DNA from: Parerythrobacter jejuensis
Lineage (GTDB): Bacteria > Pseudomonadota > Alphaproteobacteria > Sphingomonadales > Sphingomonadaceae
Assembly: GCF_039536765.1 (NCBI RefSeq)
Contig: NZ_BAAAZF010000001.1
Coordinates: forward strand, 2,811,501 to 2,875,500
Length of the DNA: 64,000 bases
Reading direction: 5' to 3'
Position numbers and translations under genes: made by a program
Notes under the pieces: generated by a model
Database searches by the model: none
Seen by the model: only the letters and a program-made list of their open reading frames with translations
Told to the model about the DNA's origin: nothing
Shown here: in pieces, positions 62,697-64,000 of the stretch
Layout of the letters: the number at the start of each line of letters is the position of its first letter
How positions within the stretch are numbered: the first letter of the stretch is position 1

Positions 62697-63521
62697 ATGG
62701 CACAGGGCGAATACGATTTTGAGCAGCTGGTATTTTCCGGCGGCGGCATCCGATGCTTCTGGCATGGCGGGTTCCTGTCGGTGGCGGGAGACCGGCTGTC
62801 ACTCCATCCGAAACGGATCAGCGGCGTCTCGGGTGGTGTCTTGTCCGGTGCGGCGTGGATTGCTGGCCGGGAACAACGCTTGCTGGACGTCATGGGCGAT
62901 GCTTTTGCGCGCAATGATTCCAATCTTGATGCAGCCAAATCCAATTTCACCGTTCATCAGGAAATGTACCGGCAAGTGGTGGCGGATACGCTGGATAGCG
63001 ATGCGATAGACGCAGTTTGCGAGGGCCCAGACTATGAAGCCGTCCTCGCCGTTCCTCCGCAATGGTTGCCGCCAATCATGTTTGTGATACTGGCCGGCGC
63101 GCTCTATCAGACGGAAAAGGCGGTGAAATCCCGGCCACATCTGCGTTGGACCCGCAGGGTCGGCCTGCAACCCTTCCGTGTGGATGCGAAGAAAGCTGCG
63201 CGCGATGGCAAGCTGGTCGATCTGATCTGCGCGGCCGCAACGATACCCCCAGTGTTCGACGTGCCTGAATGGGATGGCAAGCGCGTGCTCGATGGTGGTT
63301 TGATCGACAAGGCACCCCCTCCGCAGCCGGATGAAGGACGCACATTGTTCCTTATGACCAAGCGCTATCGCAATCTGCCGGTAACTGACCGCTGTTTGTA
63401 TCTTCAGCCGAGCTGCGAAGTGCCGGCTGACAAAATTGATTTTTCTGACCGCAGCAAGCTTGATCGGACGTGGCGTCAGGGCGCGCTGGATGGGACCGCC
63501 TGGCTGGCAGCGAACAGTTAG
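62697..63521 (+). CDS. patatin-like phospholipase
   Basis: A 274-residue patatin-type lipid acyl hydrolase with a Ser-Asp dyad: glycine-rich oxyanion segment VFSGGGIRCFWHGG (about 12-25), nucleophile elbow GVSGG (G-x-S-x-G, about 43-47) and the Asp in VLDGGLIDKAP (about 200). A membrane-like stretch (PPIMFVILAGALY) near 124 may bind lipid. No signal peptide, so cytoplasmic or membrane-attached. Its end overlaps the convergent ATP-grasp gene by four bases. Confidence 0.88.
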   Translation: MAQGEYDFEQLVFSGGGIRCFWHGGFLSVAGDRLSLHPKRISGVSGGVLSGAAWIAGREQRLLDVMGDAFARNDSNLDAAKSNFTVHQEMYRQVVADTLDSDAIDAVCEGPDYEAVLAVPPQWLPPIMFVILAGALYQTEKAVKSRPHLRWTRRVGLQPFRVDAKKAARDGKLVDLICAAATIPPVFDVPEWDGKRVLDGGLIDKAPPPQPDEGRTLFLMTKRYRNLPVTDRCLYLQPSCEVPADKIDFSDRSKLDRTWRQGALDGTAWLAANS

Positions 63522-64000
63522 CTCAACCGCCGGTCAATTGCGGCCGCCATCATTGATGCCAGCTGTGGCCCTTGCTCTGGGTAGAGATAGGGCTCGATCA
63601 ATTCTGCTTCCATCAGCAACAATCCGCCGTCGGCACCGCGCACCATGTCGATGCGGGCATAGAGAGGAGTGTCCAACGGGATCGCATCGATCACCGCCTG
63701 AGCGGCAGCGAGGTCCGGGGCGGAGGGCGAAAGCGGCTCCTCCGTTCCACCGTAAAGCGATTGCACACGGTAATCGCCATCGGCCGGTCGCTTGCGCAAG
63801 GCATGGGAAAACGCACCATCGACGAACAGGAAAGAGTATTCTCCGTCCTGCTGGATCTGCGGAAGGAAAGGCTGCAGCATGGCGGGGTGATCCATCCGCC
63901 AATCGGGGTCGGGCGAGGCCGCGTGATGGATCGACTGCCCCTCGGCCCCGGCACCAACCTGCCGTTTGGCCACCACGGATTCGGTGTCGAAGGTGTCCAG
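63518..64000 (-). CDS. ATP-grasp domain protein, 5' end outside the window
   Basis: The C-terminal 160 residues of an ATP-grasp fold protein. Seen: DGEYSFLFVDGAFSHALRK (lysine/Mg2+-binding lid region), and LYARIDMVRGADGGLLLMEAELIEPYL, given here in part as LLLMEAELIEPYL, whose acidic residues bind metal as in RimK and glutathione synthetase-like enzymes. The frame stays open through the right edge, so no start is seen. The reaction joined (amino acid or peptide ligation) is unknown. Confidence 0.75.
   Translation of the reverse strand: MDTFDTESVVAKRQVGAGAEGQSIHHAASPDPDWRMDHPAMLQPFLPQIQQDGEYSFLFVDGAFSHALRKRPADGDYRVQSLYGGTEEPLSPSAPDLAAAQAVIDAIPLDTPLYARIDMVRGADGGLLLMEAELIEPYLYPEQGPQLASMMAAAIDRRLS

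Noticed and set aside
1-64000. tRNA, rRNA, CRISPR array, insertion sequence or prophage
   Set aside because: I found no cloverleaf with conserved TTCGA arm, no regularly spaced repeats, no transposase or integrase and no terminal repeats.

Overview
The window is a GC-rich, gene-dense chromosomal segment of an alphaproteobacterium, most likely a member of the Erythrobacteraceae or another sphingomonad. Pointers are the ctaC-ctaD-ctaB-ctaG-ctaE-DUF983-surf1-thrC order, the nusB and thiL neighbourhood, the BolA, J-domain and CobS genes lying close together, a ribosomal protein L21 with a long Ala/Lys/Pro tail, a K+-independent H+-pyrophosphatase, a four-cysteine Fnr regulator with TTGAT boxes, and carotenoid-type enzymes. 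Placement is from protein character only, since no database search was possible. I see no phage, insertion sequence, integrase, CRISPR array, rRNA or tRNA gene. No gap between genes exceeds about 230 bases.

Layout. 1-15.4 kb: a cut-off wax-ester-synthase-type acyltransferase, uvrC, a KtrB/KtrA potassium uptake pair, an orphan helix-turn-helix protein, DoxX, an AbgT transporter, a MATE pump, a VTT membrane protein and a tandem universal stress protein behind a perfect FNR box, then carotenoid oxygenase, TesB thioesterase, a JmjC-like cupin and a CelD/BcsL acetyltransferase. 15.5-26.5 kb: secreted S9 peptidase, H+-pyrophosphatase, a di-iron desaturase/hydroxylase, and the minus-strand run hisG-hisD-nusB-sel1-thiL, with a DUF2332 gene diverging from hisG. 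26.5-37.4 kb: the run bolA-NUDIX-pirin-SDR-hydrolase, a J-domain gene, a GST/DUF1428/DUF2236 group, a ChrR-like cupin, cobS, a PBP1A-type peptidoglycan synthase that looks leaderless, and two overlapping PaaI-type thioesterases.

37.5-44.8 kb: a three-gene unit of unknown function (a 53-residue protein and two related cupin-like proteins, of which only the second keeps the metal-binding histidines), then the run pyrE-pdxJ-acpS-lepB-AI-2E transporter-DUF3089-ruvX in which nearly every junction overlaps. 45-53 kb: the aa3-type cytochrome c oxidase operon with its assembly factors, including a 41-residue membrane protein, running into thrC and an rRNA methyltransferase. 53.9-58.5 kb: a SecD-head-like lipoprotein, folB, a shortened SDR-like gene, moaA-moaD-moaE, a membrane protein behind a second FNR-type box, and the fnr gene. 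58.6-64 kb: rplU-rpmA followed by an unusual row of inverted repeats, a GNAT enzyme, a TetR regulator facing a diiron-type hydrolase across a tandem operator, YgfZ, a patatin-like lipase and a cut-off ATP-grasp gene.

The clearest candidates for undescribed biology are the 37.5-39.5 kb cupin/pseudo-cupin unit, the small Fnr regulon visible within this one window, the leaderless promoter embedded in a dyad at 34.3 kb, and the structured region after rpmA.
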